Positions 1 to 7,210 of a stretch of 41,453 nucleotides of DNA are shown here, piece by piece. The stretch lies in assembly GCA_904420245.1 (NCBI GenBank), contig CAJFUL010000018.1, forward strand, positions 1 to 41,453, read 5' to 3'. This stretch comes from Candidatus Paralachnospira avium (GTDB lineage Bacteria; Bacillota; Clostridia; Lachnospirales; Lachnospiraceae). The translations under genes and the position numbers were made by a program. The notes below the pieces were generated by a model. That model did no database searches, was not told where the DNA came from, and saw only the letters and a list, made by a program, of their open reading frames with translations. Numbering within the stretch: the first letter of the stretch is position 1; every line of letters begins with the position of its first letter.

Positions 1-240
1 CAGGGAAGCCAGGCAGGAGGCCAGACAGATCCCTACGGCGGCTGGAGCCAGGGAAGCCAGGCAGGAGGCCAGACAGATCCCTACGGTAGCTGGAGCCAGG
101 GAAGCCAGGCGGGCGGCCAGACGGACCCTTATGGAGGCTGGAGCCAGGGAAACCAGGCAGGAGGCCAGACGGACCCCTACGGGGACTGGAGTCAGGGAAG
201 CCAGGTGGGAGGCCGGACAGATCCTTATGGAGGCTGGAAT
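1..240 (+). repeat. 48-bp in-frame tandem repeats (at least 5 units)
   Basis: Units run 1-48, 49-96, 97-144, 145-192 and a diverged one 193-240. Each encodes 16 residues. They abut directly with no spacers, and more units may lie left of the window. The length is a multiple of three, so gain or loss of a unit would lengthen or shorten the protein without a frameshift. Confidence 0.95.
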
Positions 241-810
241 CCGGGAGGCCAGGCTTCGCAGCCCTACGGCGGCGGCCAGAGTCCTTACGGGCAGGGGTAT
301 GCCCAGCCGGGCCCTGCGCAGAAGCCCAGGAAGAAGAAAAAAGGCATCATCATCGCGGTGGTCCTGATCGTCCTTGCGGCTTTGATCGGAGCCGGCGTAT
401 ATATCGCGGTGAAGAGCAGCAGTCCCATGGCGCCTGTGGACCAGTTCTTTGACGGTTTCCTGGATGGAGACTGGGAAAAAGTGTATGACAGCATCTATTG
501 GGGAGAAGAAGGGGACGACGGCTATATGTCCAAATCCGAGTTCCTGTCGGAGGCTTCCGGGGAGGGCTCCGATATGCTGAGCGCGGTGGGAGGCTTTGTG
601 GACATCAAGATCTCCAAGGTGTCGGAGGGCGAGGCCTATGTGGGAGACGACGGACTCACCAGAAAGAACATCACCATAGAGCTGAGCGCGGAAGTCATGG
701 GAATGAGCCAGACGGAAGAGATCGATATGGCAGTGGTGAAGTCGTCTAAGAAATTCCTGTTCATCCCGGCGTGGAAGATCGACAACCAAGCCATGGGCGC
801 GATGTTCTGA
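1..810 (+). CDS. Tandem-repeat membrane-anchored protein of unknown function (5' end outside window)
   Basis: The reading frame is open at base 1, so the N terminus is missing. What remains starts with five copies of a 16-residue Q/G/P/Y-rich repeat (consensus QGSQAGGQTDPYGGWS). A PYG-rich linker, a KPRKKKK basic cluster and one hydrophobic segment encoded at about 343-411 follow. The last 130 residues form a soluble, acidic domain (starting near PVDQFFDGFLDGDWEKVYDS) whose layout resembles small NTF2-like or DUF4878-type extracytoplasmic domains; that comparison is inference. Basic residues before the membrane segment suggest the repeat region is cytoplasmic and the C-terminal domain outside. 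It lies 69 bp before a second gene with repeats of the same length, which suggests co-transcription and a shared role. The function is not recognised. A complete start, perhaps with a zinc ribbon like its neighbour's, is expected upstream. Confidence 0.8.
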   Translation, partial: QGSQAGGQTDPYGGWSQGSQAGGQTDPYGSWSQGSQAGGQTDPYGGWSQGNQAGGQTDPYGDWSQGSQVGGRTDPYGGWNPGGQASQPYGGGQSPYGQGYAQPGPAQKPRKKKKGIIIAVVLIVLAALIGAGVYIAVKSSSPMAPVDQFFDGFLDGDWEKVYDSIYWGEEGDDGYMSKSEFLSEASGEGSDMLSAVGGFVDIKISKVSEGEAYVGDDGLTRKNITIELSAEVMGMSQTEEIDMAVVKSSKKFLFIPAWKIDNQAMGAMF

Positions 811-879
811 GCTGTTTTATAAAGAAAGAAATATATTTTAAATCATCCCGAAACGGGAACCTTTAAGGAGGAAAAGATC

Positions 880-1881
880 ATGGCAAAGTTTTGTAGCAAC
901 TGCGGCAGACCGCTGCAGGAAGGTGAAGTATGCACCTGCCAGACCCAGAGCGGGCAGCCGAATCAGGGCCAGCCTTACGGGCAGCAGGGTCAGCCCTATG
1001 GACAGCCGAATCAGGGCCAGCCTTATGGGCAGCAGGGTCAGCCTTACGGACAGCCGAACCAGGGCCAGCCTTATGGGCAGCAGGGTCAGCCCTATGGGCA
1101 GCCGAACCAGGGCCAGCCTTACGGGCAGCAGGGTCAGCCCTACGGGCAGCCGAACCAGGGCCAGTTTTACGGGCAGCAGGGCCAGCCTTACGGACAGCCC
1201 CAGCCGCAGCCTCAGGCTCCGAAACAGCCCGGCGCGGCGGGGATCTATTTCAAGGAGCTCTGGGGAAGCATCGTAGGCGCTTACAAGAAGCCGGCAGAGA
1301 CCCTGTCCGGTATGACGGTCAATCCCAAGGCGCCGGTACTCTGGGGACTTCTGGGGATCCAGGCGATCCTGTTTTCCCTGATCTTCCTGTTTATGGGCCT
1401 TAAGATGAACGGGCTGACCGGCGGCTATATCACTCTTATCAATACGCCCCTGGCCTTCTTTATGGCATTGATCCTGGGAGCAGCGATCCTGGCAGTATGG
1501 GGAGCTGTGGCCATGGCGTTTGCCAAGGCGGTCGCCAAGAAGCCCATGACCTATTCCCAGGGACTGGGAGCCGCGGCGGCGAAGGCAGTGGCGCAGATGC
1601 CTTTCACGGTCGTGACGGCTCTGTTCGTGCTGATCCTTCCTGTCAGCAGCGGTTTTGCCATGGGTCTTATCATGTTCATCTATTCGGCCGGAACCCTGCT
1701 TTCCTATTTCTTCATCCCGGTTTCCATGGAAGCTTTCCTGGCAGAGGATAAGAACAAGAGAGTATGGCAGCTGTTCCTGACTTTTGTGGTGAATATGGTT
1801 GTGTCCAATGTGGCGGCCTGGATCTTCCTTCAGATCATCGGAAGCGGGATGGCCAGCGCACTGACCGGCGGCCTGTTCTAA
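880..1881 (+). CDS. Zinc-ribbon, YGQ-repeat, Yip1-like multi-pass membrane protein
   Basis: 333 residues. The N terminus is a short zinc ribbon (C5xxC8, C18xC20). Five 16-residue repeats (PNQGQPYGQQGQPYGQ) and a PQPQPQ linker follow. From about residue 118 there is a hydrophobic domain with about five membrane segments and a KPAETLSGM-type motif before the first, as in Yip1/DUF-type membrane proteins of Firmicutes. The start is the ATG at 880, seven bases after a strong AAGGAGG. A hairpin terminator follows the stop. The zinc-ribbon plus disordered-linker plus membrane layout is common in Clostridia, but its role is not known; envelope or membrane organisation is only a guess. The disordered, Q/Y-rich repeats are low-complexity and prion-like in composition. 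It probably works with the preceding repeat protein. Confidence 0.85.
   Translation: MAKFCSNCGRPLQEGEVCTCQTQSGQPNQGQPYGQQGQPYGQPNQGQPYGQQGQPYGQPNQGQPYGQQGQPYGQPNQGQPYGQQGQPYGQPNQGQFYGQQGQPYGQPQPQPQAPKQPGAAGIYFKELWGSIVGAYKKPAETLSGMTVNPKAPVLWGLLGIQAILFSLIFLFMGLKMNGLTGGYITLINTPLAFFMALILGAAILAVWGAVAMAFAKAVAKKPMTYSQGLGAAAAKAVAQMPFTVVTALFVLILPVSSGFAMGLIMFIYSAGTLLSYFFIPVSMEAFLAEDKNKRVWQLFLTFVVNMVVSNVAAWIFLQIIGSGMASALTGGLF
955..1194 (+). repeat. 48-bp in-frame tandem repeats (5 units)
   Basis: Units at 955-1002, 1003-1050, 1051-1098, 1099-1146 and 1147-1194 are nearly identical, differing mainly at synonymous third positions; the last has Phe for Pro (GQFYG). The period equals that of the repeats in the preceding gene, although the encoded motif differs (PNQGQPYGQQGQPYGQ here). 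Confidence 0.95.
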
Positions 1882-1892
1882 GCACGGTATCC

Positions 1893-1925
1893 TACCGGGC
1901 CTCCTTTGGGAGGTCCGGTATTTTT
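1893..1925 (+). terminator. Intrinsic terminator after the Yip1-like gene
   Basis: A 12-bp stem (TACCGGGCCTCC / GGAGGTCCGGTA, one G-U pair) with a 3-4 base loop is followed directly by TTTTT. It begins 12 bases after the stop codon at 1881. Confidence 0.9.
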
Positions 1926-1952
1926 GACTCTTTTCAAGGGTTGGGGTAAAAT
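1924..1952 (+). promoter_or_regulatory. Predicted sigma-A promoter P1 upstream of the structured gap
   Basis: TTGACT at 1924-1929 and TAAAAT at 1947-1952 are separated by exactly 17 bases. The -35 box overlaps the end of the preceding terminator's T tract. Transcription would start near 1959 and run through the GC-rich region before nfnA. Confidence 0.5.
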
Positions 1953-2142
1953 TTTGAAAGTTTGACGCTTATGCGGCCCGCCGCGGGCGGAGATCCCCGG
2001 TCTCCGGGAAGCTCCTTCCCGGAAGATCCGGCCCGAAGACGTTTCCCAGTGGAGGAGCTTCGGCGGGAAAACCTGCTTTTTGGCGGCGGCGCGGAGGGTC
2101 CGGATCCCCCTAAACGGGATTTCCTTTTCCCGGAATTTCATG
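1953..2142 (+). other. GC-rich, hairpin-dense non-coding region (possible leader RNA or sRNA)
   Basis: No convincing gene lies between 1882 and 2233. Downstream of promoter P1 the sequence can fold repeatedly. CCGGGAA/TTCCCGG (2004-2010 with 2016-2022) is a perfect 7-bp hairpin. GATCCGG+CCC (2025-2034) pairs with GGG+CCGGATC (2096-2106) with one bulged T. Inside that, CCGAAG (2033-2038) can pair with CTTCGG (2058-2063) as an alternative. The palindrome TTCCCGGAA occurs at 2016 and again at 2127. No match to a riboswitch class I know was recognised. It could be a leader of nfnAB or a separate small RNA. Confidence 0.35.
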
Positions 2143-2171
2143 TTGAAAAGGAGCAGATACAGTGCTAAAAT
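2143..2171 (+). promoter_or_regulatory. Predicted sigma-A promoter of nfnAB (P2)
   Basis: TTGAAA at 2143-2148 and TAAAAT at 2166-2171 with a 17-base spacer lie about 60 bases before the nfnA start. Two purine-rich RBS-like stretches follow; the second (AGGAGG, about 2221) is correctly spaced for the ATG at 2234. Confidence 0.7.
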
Positions 2172-2233
2172 GAATGAGATGGCATGTACGAAAGATCTCG
2201 GCATGCAGGAGGAAAAATTAAGGAGGAAAGGAC

Positions 2234-3121
2234 ATGTTCAAGATTCTGAGAGCGGAGCATCTTGCGGAGAATATCATTCTGATGGATGTGGAAGCGAAGC
2301 GTGTTGCGAAGTCCTGTCTGCCGGGGCAGTTTATCATTGTCAGGCTGGACGAGAAGGGAGAGAGGATCCCTCTGACCATTGCGGATTATGACAGGGAGAA
2401 GGGGATCATTACCATTGTGTTCCAGCCCATCGGGGCGTCTACCCATCAGCTGGCGGAGCTTAAGGCGGGAGATTCGATCCTGGATTTCGTAGGTCCTCTT
2501 GGAAGGCCTTCCGATCTGGTATACGAAGACATCGAAGAGCTGAAAAAGAAAAAGATCCTGTTCATCTGCGGCGGCGTCGGCACCGCGCCGGTATATCCCC
2601 AGGTGAAATGGCTCCATGAGCACGGCGTTGGAGCCGACGTCATCATCGGCGCCAGGAGCAAAAATCTCCTGATCTATGAGGACGCCATGCGCGAGGTGGC
2701 GGAAAACCTGTATATGTGTACAGACGACGGCAGCTACGGCTTCAAGGGCAATGGTTCCCAGCGTCTGGACGCTCTTTATGAGGAAGGAAAGACTTATGAC
2801 CACTGCGTCGTGATCGGTCCCATGATCATGATGAAGTTTACCTGCCTGGCCACGAAGAAATACAACATCCCCACCGTTGTCAGCATGAATCCCATCATGG
2901 TGGACGGCACCGGTATGTGCGGCGCCTGCCGTCTGACCGTGGGAGACGAAGTGAAGTTCGCCTGCGTGGACGGGCCGGAGTTTGACGGACATAAGGTTGA
3001 TTTTGATGAAGCCATGAAGCGTCAGGCCATGTACAAGACGGCAGAGGGAAGAGCCCTTCTGAAGTTCCAGGAAGGAAAGACCCATCACGGCGGATGCGGA
3101 CATTGCGGAGGTGACGAATAA
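2234..3121 (+). CDS. nfnA: NADH-dependent ferredoxin:NADP+ oxidoreductase, small subunit (NfnA-like)
   Basis: 295 residues with ferredoxin reductase-like architecture. An FAD-binding half carries LPGQF and RIPLTIAD. A nucleotide-binding half begins at FICGGVGTAPVYPQ. The C-terminal iron-sulfur region has MCGACRLTV and FACVDGPEFD. Only three cysteines are seen there, which fits the unusual three-Cys/one-Asp [2Fe-2S] ligation known from NfnA rather than the four-Cys PyrK type. It should pair with the next gene to form NfnAB, a cytosolic flavin-based bifurcating enzyme that couples NADH and reduced ferredoxin oxidation to NADPH formation. The stop and the next start share one base (TAATG), typical of translational coupling. 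Databases often label the family sulfide/dihydroorotate dehydrogenase-like FAD/NAD-binding protein. Confidence 0.9.
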   Translation: MFKILRAEHLAENIILMDVEAKRVAKSCLPGQFIIVRLDEKGERIPLTIADYDREKGIITIVFQPIGASTHQLAELKAGDSILDFVGPLGRPSDLVYEDIEELKKKKILFICGGVGTAPVYPQVKWLHEHGVGADVIIGARSKNLLIYEDAMREVAENLYMCTDDGSYGFKGNGSQRLDALYEEGKTYDHCVVIGPMIMMKFTCLATKKYNIPTVVSMNPIMVDGTGMCGACRLTVGDEVKFACVDGPEFDGHKVDFDEAMKRQAMYKTAEGRALLKFQEGKTHHGGCGHCGGDE

Positions 3122-4503
3122 TGGAAGGATTAAAGAGAGTACCCGTAAGGGAGCAGGCTCCCCTGGTGCGGGCAGCCAATTTTGAGGAAGTCTGCCTGGG
3201 CTATAACCAGGAGGAGGCCATGGAGGAGGCAAAGAGATGCCTTCAGTGCAAGAAGCCCATGTGCGTCCAGGGATGTCCCGTATCCATTGATATTCCCGGA
3301 TTTGTGGGCAAGATCGTAGAGGGAGATTTCGAGGCGGCATACCAGATCCTCTCCGAATCCACTTCCCTGCCCGCCGTGTGCGGCCGTGTATGCCCTCAGG
3401 AGAGCCAGTGCGAAGGCAAGTGCGTCCGCGGCAAAAAGGGCGATCCAGTCTCCATCGGCAAGCTGGAGCGGTTCGTGGCGGACTGGGCCAGGGAGCACGG
3501 AATCCGTCCCAAGAAGACGGCGGAGCCCAATGGAAAGAAAGTGGCGGTCATCGGTTCCGGTCCTTCCGGCCTTTCCTGCGCCGGCGATCTGGCCAAGCTG
3601 GGCTATGAGGTGACCATCTTTGAAGCGCTTCATGAGGCCGGAGGCGTGCTTACATACGGGATCCCGGAATTCCGTCTTCCCAAGGATGCGGTGGTGAAGC
3701 CTGAGGTGGAGAATGTGAAATCCCTGGGCGTCAAGATCGAGACGGACGTGATCGTGGGCAAGTCGGTGACCATCGACGAGCTGCTGGACGAAGAGGGATT
3801 CGACGCCGTCTTCATCGGTTCCGGCGCCGGACTTCCCATGTTCATGGGAATCCCCGGAGAGAATGCCAACGGCGTATTCTCCGCCAATGAATACCTGACC
3901 AGGAGCAATCTGATGAAGGCCAGACTGGACGATTACGCTACGCCCATGCCGGAGAGCAAGAAGGCCGTTGTGGTAGGCGGCGGAAACGTGGCCATGGACG
4001 CGGCCAGGACGGCCCTGCGTCTCGGTGCTGAGACCCATATCGTATACAGGAGGAGCGAAGCGGAGCTTCCCGCCAGAGTGGAGGAAGTCCATCATGCCAA
4101 GGAAGAGGGCGTGATCTTCGATCTTCTGACCAATCCGGTGGAGATCCTGGCCGATGAGAACGGCTGGGTCCGCGGCGTGCGGTGCATCCGGATGGAACTG
4201 GGCGAGCCCGATGCATCCGGCAGGAGGCGCCCGGTGCCCATCGAAGGCTCTGAATTTGAGATCGAGGCAGATGCCGTGATCATGTCCCTGGGTACTTCAC
4301 CCAATCCTCTGATCTCCTCTACCACAGAGGGACTGGAGACCAACAGGAGGAAGTGCATCGTGGCCGAGGCTGAGACAGGCAAGACCAGCAAGGAAGGCGT
4401 ATACGCCGGCGGCGACGCGGTGACAGGCGCGGCTACGGTCATCCTGGCCATGGAAGCAGGCCGGGCCGGAGCCAAGGGCATCCATGAATTTCTTTCCAAA
4501 TAA
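3121..4503 (+). CDS. nfnB: NADPH-dependent glutamate synthase small-subunit homologue / NfnB
   Basis: 460 residues. The N-terminal iron-sulfur domain has CLQCKKPMCVQGCPV and CGRVCPQESQCEGKCVRG, the ligands for two [4Fe-4S] clusters. The first Rossmann motif GSGPSGLSCAGDLAKLG follows (FAD), then a second GGGNVAMDAARTALRLGAE (NADP(H)), and a C-terminal YAGGDAVTGAATVILAM FAD motif. This is the GltD/NfnB fold. The adjacent, overlapping nfnA and the absence of a gltB large subunit argue for NfnB rather than glutamate synthase. Family members are often annotated gltA, homotetrameric. Length is normal. The enzyme would supply NADPH from ferredoxin and NADH in fermentative metabolism. Confidence 0.92.
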   Translation: MEGLKRVPVREQAPLVRAANFEEVCLGYNQEEAMEEAKRCLQCKKPMCVQGCPVSIDIPGFVGKIVEGDFEAAYQILSESTSLPAVCGRVCPQESQCEGKCVRGKKGDPVSIGKLERFVADWAREHGIRPKKTAEPNGKKVAVIGSGPSGLSCAGDLAKLGYEVTIFEALHEAGGVLTYGIPEFRLPKDAVVKPEVENVKSLGVKIETDVIVGKSVTIDELLDEEGFDAVFIGSGAGLPMFMGIPGENANGVFSANEYLTRSNLMKARLDDYATPMPESKKAVVVGGGNVAMDAARTALRLGAETHIVYRRSEAELPARVEEVHHAKEEGVIFDLLTNPVEILADENGWVRGVRCIRMELGEPDASGRRRPVPIEGSEFEIEADAVIMSLGTSPNPLISSTTEGLETNRRKCIVAEAETGKTSKEGVYAGGDAVTGAATVILAMEAGRAGAKGIHEFLSK

Positions 4504-4521
4504 ATAAGGAGGAGCGCTTTT

Positions 4522-4836
4522 ATGGTCAGACATTTAGTGAGCTGGAAGTTTAAACCGGAGGTGTCTCCGGAGCAGAGAGCTTCCGTGGCGGAAGAGTTTG
4601 AAAGACGGCTGAAAGAGGTGCAGGCGGCTGCGGCCGGTGTCATCGACGTTAAGGTGATCGCCTCTCCCCTGCCCACCAGCTCCGTGGATATCGTGCTGGA
4701 CAGCACGTTCCTGTCGGCGGAGGCACTGGCGGCTTACCAGGTGCATCCGGGACATAAGGAAGCCGTAGAAGTATGCGTAAAGCCTTATCTGACGGACCGC
4801 ACCTGCTGCGATTACGAGATCGGCGAAGAGGAATAA
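4522..4836 (+). CDS. Dabb (stress-responsive A/B barrel) domain protein
   Basis: 104 residues covering one Dabb domain: [15 protein letters not shown] at the N terminus and [13 protein letters not shown] near the end, the two most conserved blocks of the family. These are small dimeric ferredoxin-like barrels, mostly of unknown role. It starts 18 bases after the nfnB stop behind AAGGAGGAG, so it is likely the third gene of the nfn operon. Whether it contributes to Nfn function is not known. A 10-bp hairpin follows the gene. Confidence 0.85.
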   Translation: MVRHLVSWKFKPEVSPEQRASVAEEFERRLKEVQAAAAGVIDVKVIASPLPTSSVDIVLDSTFLSAEALAAYQVHPGHKEAVEVCVKPYLTDRTCCDYEIGEEE

Positions 4837-4858
4837 GAGCTCTTTTGGAGACTGGGGA

Positions 4859-4882
4859 AGTGCCGGCATTGCTGCCGGCACT
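4859..4882 (+). terminator. Hairpin after the Dabb gene, probable weak terminator
   Basis: A perfect 10-bp stem (AGTGCCGGCA / TGCCGGCACT) with a TTGC loop lies 22 bases after the stop. There is no T tract, so termination would be weak or factor-assisted. A second small hairpin (CCCCC/GGGGG, 4903-4917) directly precedes the araD RBS. Confidence 0.45.
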
Positions 4883-4928
4883 CCCGTTATACGGAGATCG
4901 ATCCCCCGCAGCGGGGGAAGGAGGACTT

Positions 4929-5618
4929 ATGTTAGAGCAGTTAAAAGAACAAGTATACGAAGCCAATATGGAGCTCCCTAAAAAGGGGCTGGTAGTCTAT
5001 ACCTGGGGCAATGTCAGCGGCATTGACCGGGAAAGCGGCCTTGTGGTCATCAAACCCAGCGGAGTGGATTATGAGACCATGAAGCCGGAGGACATGGTGG
5101 TGGTGGACCTGGACGGCAATGTGGTGGAGGGGAACCTGCGCCCTTCCTCGGATACGCCTACCCATGTGGAGCTGTATAAAGCCTTTTCCGGTATAGGCGG
5201 CGTTGTCCACACCCATTCTGAATGGGCCACGTCCTGGGCCCAGGCCGGCCGCGGGATCCCCTGCTACGGGACGACCCATGCCGATTATTTTTATGGGGAG
5301 ATCCCCTGCGCCAGAGTGCTGACGCCGGAGGAAGTGGCGGAAGCCTATGAGAAGAATACGGGAAAGGTCATCATCGAGGCGTTTGAGGGCAAAGATCCCA
5401 TGGCGGTGCCGGGTGTCCTTTGTACCAGCCACGGCCCCTTCACCTGGGGAAAGGATGCGGCCGAAGCCGTCCACAACGCGGTGGTCCTGGAGGAAGTGGC
5501 GAAGATGGCGGTCCGCACCGAGACCTTGAATCCCGGCGTGAAGCCTGCCGTCCAGTATGTGCAGGATAAACACTATTTCCGCAAGCACGGCGCCAATGCG
5601 TACTACGGCCAGAAATAG
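4929..5618 (+). CDS. araD: L-ribulose-5-phosphate 4-epimerase
   Basis: 229 residues, the usual length for AraD. It is a class II aldolase/adducin-family enzyme that interconverts L-ribulose 5-phosphate and D-xylulose 5-phosphate. Visible family features are TWGNVSG (25-31), KPSGV (42-46), SSDTPTH (73-79), the zinc ligands H94 and H96 in [19 protein letters not shown], and the third ligand H168 in TSHGPF. The ATG at 4929 is chosen because AAGGAGG sits just before it; the longer upstream frame lacks homology and overlaps the terminator hairpin. No araA or araB is nearby, so it may serve general pentose or ascorbate-type metabolism (UlaF/SgbE relatives cannot be excluded). Confidence 0.9.
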   Translation: MLEQLKEQVYEANMELPKKGLVVYTWGNVSGIDRESGLVVIKPSGVDYETMKPEDMVVVDLDGNVVEGNLRPSSDTPTHVELYKAFSGIGGVVHTHSEWATSWAQAGRGIPCYGTTHADYFYGEIPCARVLTPEEVAEAYEKNTGKVIIEAFEGKDPMAVPGVLCTSHGPFTWGKDAAEAVHNAVVLEEVAKMAVRTETLNPGVKPAVQYVQDKHYFRKHGANAYYGQK

Positions 5619-5621
5619 GGC

Positions 5622-5651
5622 TGTATAAAAATTCCTTTTCCGCAGACACTA
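5622..5651 (+). promoter_or_regulatory. Possible forespore (sigma-G/F-like) promoter
   Basis: TGTATA at 5622-5627 and GACACTA at 5645-5651, 17 bases apart, loosely resemble TGAATA / CATACTA forespore boxes. No good sigma-A promoter is visible here, and the gene downstream is expected to be forespore-expressed. The match is imperfect. Confidence 0.25.
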
Positions 5652-5670
5652 GTACAGAAAACTGCGGAAA
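5637..5670 (+). promoter_or_regulatory. Inverted repeat overlapping the spoVAF leader and RBS
   Basis: TTTCCGCAG (5637-5645) and CTGCGGAAA (5662-5670) form a perfect 9-bp inverted repeat around a 16-base loop. The right arm runs into the GGAAAGGAG ribosome-binding site before the ATG at 5680. It could be a terminator-like hairpin for araD, an operator, or a translational hairpin. Confidence 0.45.
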
Positions 5671-5679
5671 GGAGACAAA

Positions 5680-7107
5680 ATGGATAAGACTCAGATTTCC
5701 ACCAGCCTGGAAGAAAATATAAAACAGTTTCATAAACGGTTCCGGGTAGATAAAAATTTTGATGTGGTATACCGGATCATGAAGATCGGCGGCAGGCAGG
5801 CCTGTTTCTACTTCGTGGACGGATTTGCCAAAGATGAGGTGCTTCAGAGGATCATTCAGTATATGTGCGCCGTCGGAGAGGAGGACTTTCCGAAGGAGGC
5901 CCATGAATTTTCCAAGAAGCACCTTCCTTATGGAGAGATCGGGCTTCTGCGGGATCCGGAACAGATCGAGGTCCAGCTCCTTATGGGCATCACGATCCTC
6001 TTTATCGACGGATATGACGCGGCTCTGACCATCGACTGCCGGACTTATCCGGCCAGGAGCGTGTCGGAACCGGGAAAGGAAAAGGTGCTGCGCGGTTCCA
6101 GGGATGGCTTTGTGGAGACGCTGATCTTCAATACGGCCATGATCCGCAGAAGGATCCGGGACCCGAAGCTGACAGTGGAGATCGCCCAGGCGGGGGAGAG
6201 CTCCCACACGGATATTGCCATCTGCTATATGGAAGGGCGGGTGGATACGGAGCTTTTAGACAGGATCAAGAAACGGATCCGGGAATTGAAGGTAGATGCC
6301 CTGACCATGAACCAGGAGAGTCTGGCGGAGTGCATCTATCCGTACAAATGGTATAATCCGTTTCCCAAGTTCAAATATTCCGAGCGGCCGGATACGGCGG
6401 CGGCCCATCTGCTGGAGGGGAATATCGTGATCCTGGTGGATACTTCCCCGGCGGCCATGATCCTGCCATCTTCGGTGTTCGACATCATCGAGGAGGCGGA
6501 TGATTTTTACTTTCCGCCGCTGACGGGCACATACCTGCGGCTGTCCAGGATGGCCATTTCCCTGCTGGGAGTCTTTCTGACGCCTCTCTGGCTGTTGTTC
6601 ATGCAGAATCCGGAGTGGATCCCCGCCAGCTTCCAGTTCATCGAGATCAAGGAGGCCGTCAATATCCCTCTGATCTGGCAGCTTCTGATCCTGGAGTTCG
6701 CCATCGACGGGCTGAGGCTGGCCTCCCTCAATACGCCCAGCATGCTGACGACGCCCTTGAGCGTCATCGCGGCTCTGGTGGTGGGGGAGTTTGCCGCCAA
6801 TTCCGGCTGGTTCAACAGCGAGACCATGCTGTATATGGCCTTTGTGGCCCTGTCCAATTATACCCAGTCCAGCTTTGAGCTGGGGTATGCCTTGAAGTTC
6901 ATGAGGCTGATCCTCCTGATCCTGACTTCCATATTCAACTTGTGGGGATTTGCAGCGGGGACGGTGCTCTTTGTGCTGGCGGTGGTGTGCAACAGGACCA
7001 TTGCCGGAAAGAGCTATATCTATCCGCTGGTCCCCTTCAGCCTGAAGGAAGTCCGACGCCGCTTCTTCCGGGCCAGGCTGGTGCCGGGGAGCAGAGACCA
7101 GACCTGA
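5680..7107 (+). CDS. SpoVAF/GerAA-family spore germination membrane protein
   Basis: 475 residues. A hydrophilic N-terminal domain (about 1-260) contains FFDG-like FYFVDGFAKDEVLQ and the family blocks ILFIDGYDAALTID and RSVSEPGKEKVLRGSRDGF. A membrane domain with about five hydrophobic segments (from SRMAISLLGVFLTP to FNLWGFAAGTVLFVLAVV) contains PSMLTTPLSVIAALVVGEFA. This is the GerA A-subunit fold. The short N-terminal domain and overall length favour SpoVAF over a full GerAA. It would sit in the spore inner membrane and act in germination or calcium-dipicolinate release. No gerB/gerC or other spoVA genes are adjacent, so it stands alone. The start is fixed by GGAAAGGAG. Confidence 0.85.
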   Translation: MDKTQISTSLEENIKQFHKRFRVDKNFDVVYRIMKIGGRQACFYFVDGFAKDEVLQRIIQYMCAVGEEDFPKEAHEFSKKHLPYGEIGLLRDPEQIEVQLLMGITILFIDGYDAALTIDCRTYPARSVSEPGKEKVLRGSRDGFVETLIFNTAMIRRRIRDPKLTVEIAQAGESSHTDIAICYMEGRVDTELLDRIKKRIRELKVDALTMNQESLAECIYPYKWYNPFPKFKYSERPDTAAAHLLEGNIVILVDTSPAAMILPSSVFDIIEEADDFYFPPLTGTYLRLSRMAISLLGVFLTPLWLLFMQNPEWIPASFQFIEIKEAVNIPLIWQLLILEFAIDGLRLASLNTPSMLTTPLSVIAALVVGEFAANSGWFNSETMLYMAFVALSNYTQSSFELGYALKFMRLILLILTSIFNLWGFAAGTVLFVLAVVCNRTIAGKSYIYPLVPFSLKEVRRRFFRARLVPGSRDQT

Positions 7108-7114
7108 CTTTTTG

Positions 7115-7143
7115 TTGACAAAAATTATCAGTTAGCGTACAAT
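7115..7143 (+). promoter_or_regulatory. Sigma-A promoter of feoAB
   Basis: TTGACA (7115-7120), 17-base spacer, TACAAT (7138-7143). It is nearly consensus and lies 8 bases after the spoVAF-like stop codon. Confidence 0.8.
7116..7130 (+). promoter_or_regulatory. Fur-box-like operator over the feo -35 box
   Basis: TGACAAA-A-ATTATCA matches the 7-1-7 Fur consensus TGATAAT-N-ATTATCA at 12 of 14 positions, with an exact right half-site. It covers the -35 element, so iron-loaded Fur would block transcription. A less regular GACAA...TTGTC symmetry also spans the whole promoter. Confidence 0.55.
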
Positions 7144-7153
7144 AATTGTCGAA

Positions 7154-7188
7154 AAGCCCCGGAGGCGGAGTTGCCGTTTCCGGGGCTT
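7154..7188 (+). promoter_or_regulatory. Hairpin at the 5' end of the feo transcript
   Basis: AAGCCCCGGA (7154-7163) pairs perfectly with TCCGGGGCTT (7179-7188) across a 15-base loop. It starts a few bases after the expected transcription start and ends before the feoA RBS (GAGAGGAG). There is no T tract; a 5' stabilising stem is the simplest reading. Confidence 0.4.
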
Positions 7189-7210
7189 GCTGGTGAGAGG
7201 AGATACAGAT

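Noticed and set aside
1-240. Possible CRISPR array because of regular 48-bp repeats
   Set aside because: The repeats are directly adjacent without unique spacers and are in frame in a protein-coding gene; the same holds for 955-1194.
1962-2168. 68-codon plus-strand frame upstream of nfnA
   Set aside because: There is no RBS, the composition is Pro/Arg-rich as expected of GC-rich non-coding DNA, and it overlaps the nfnA promoter.
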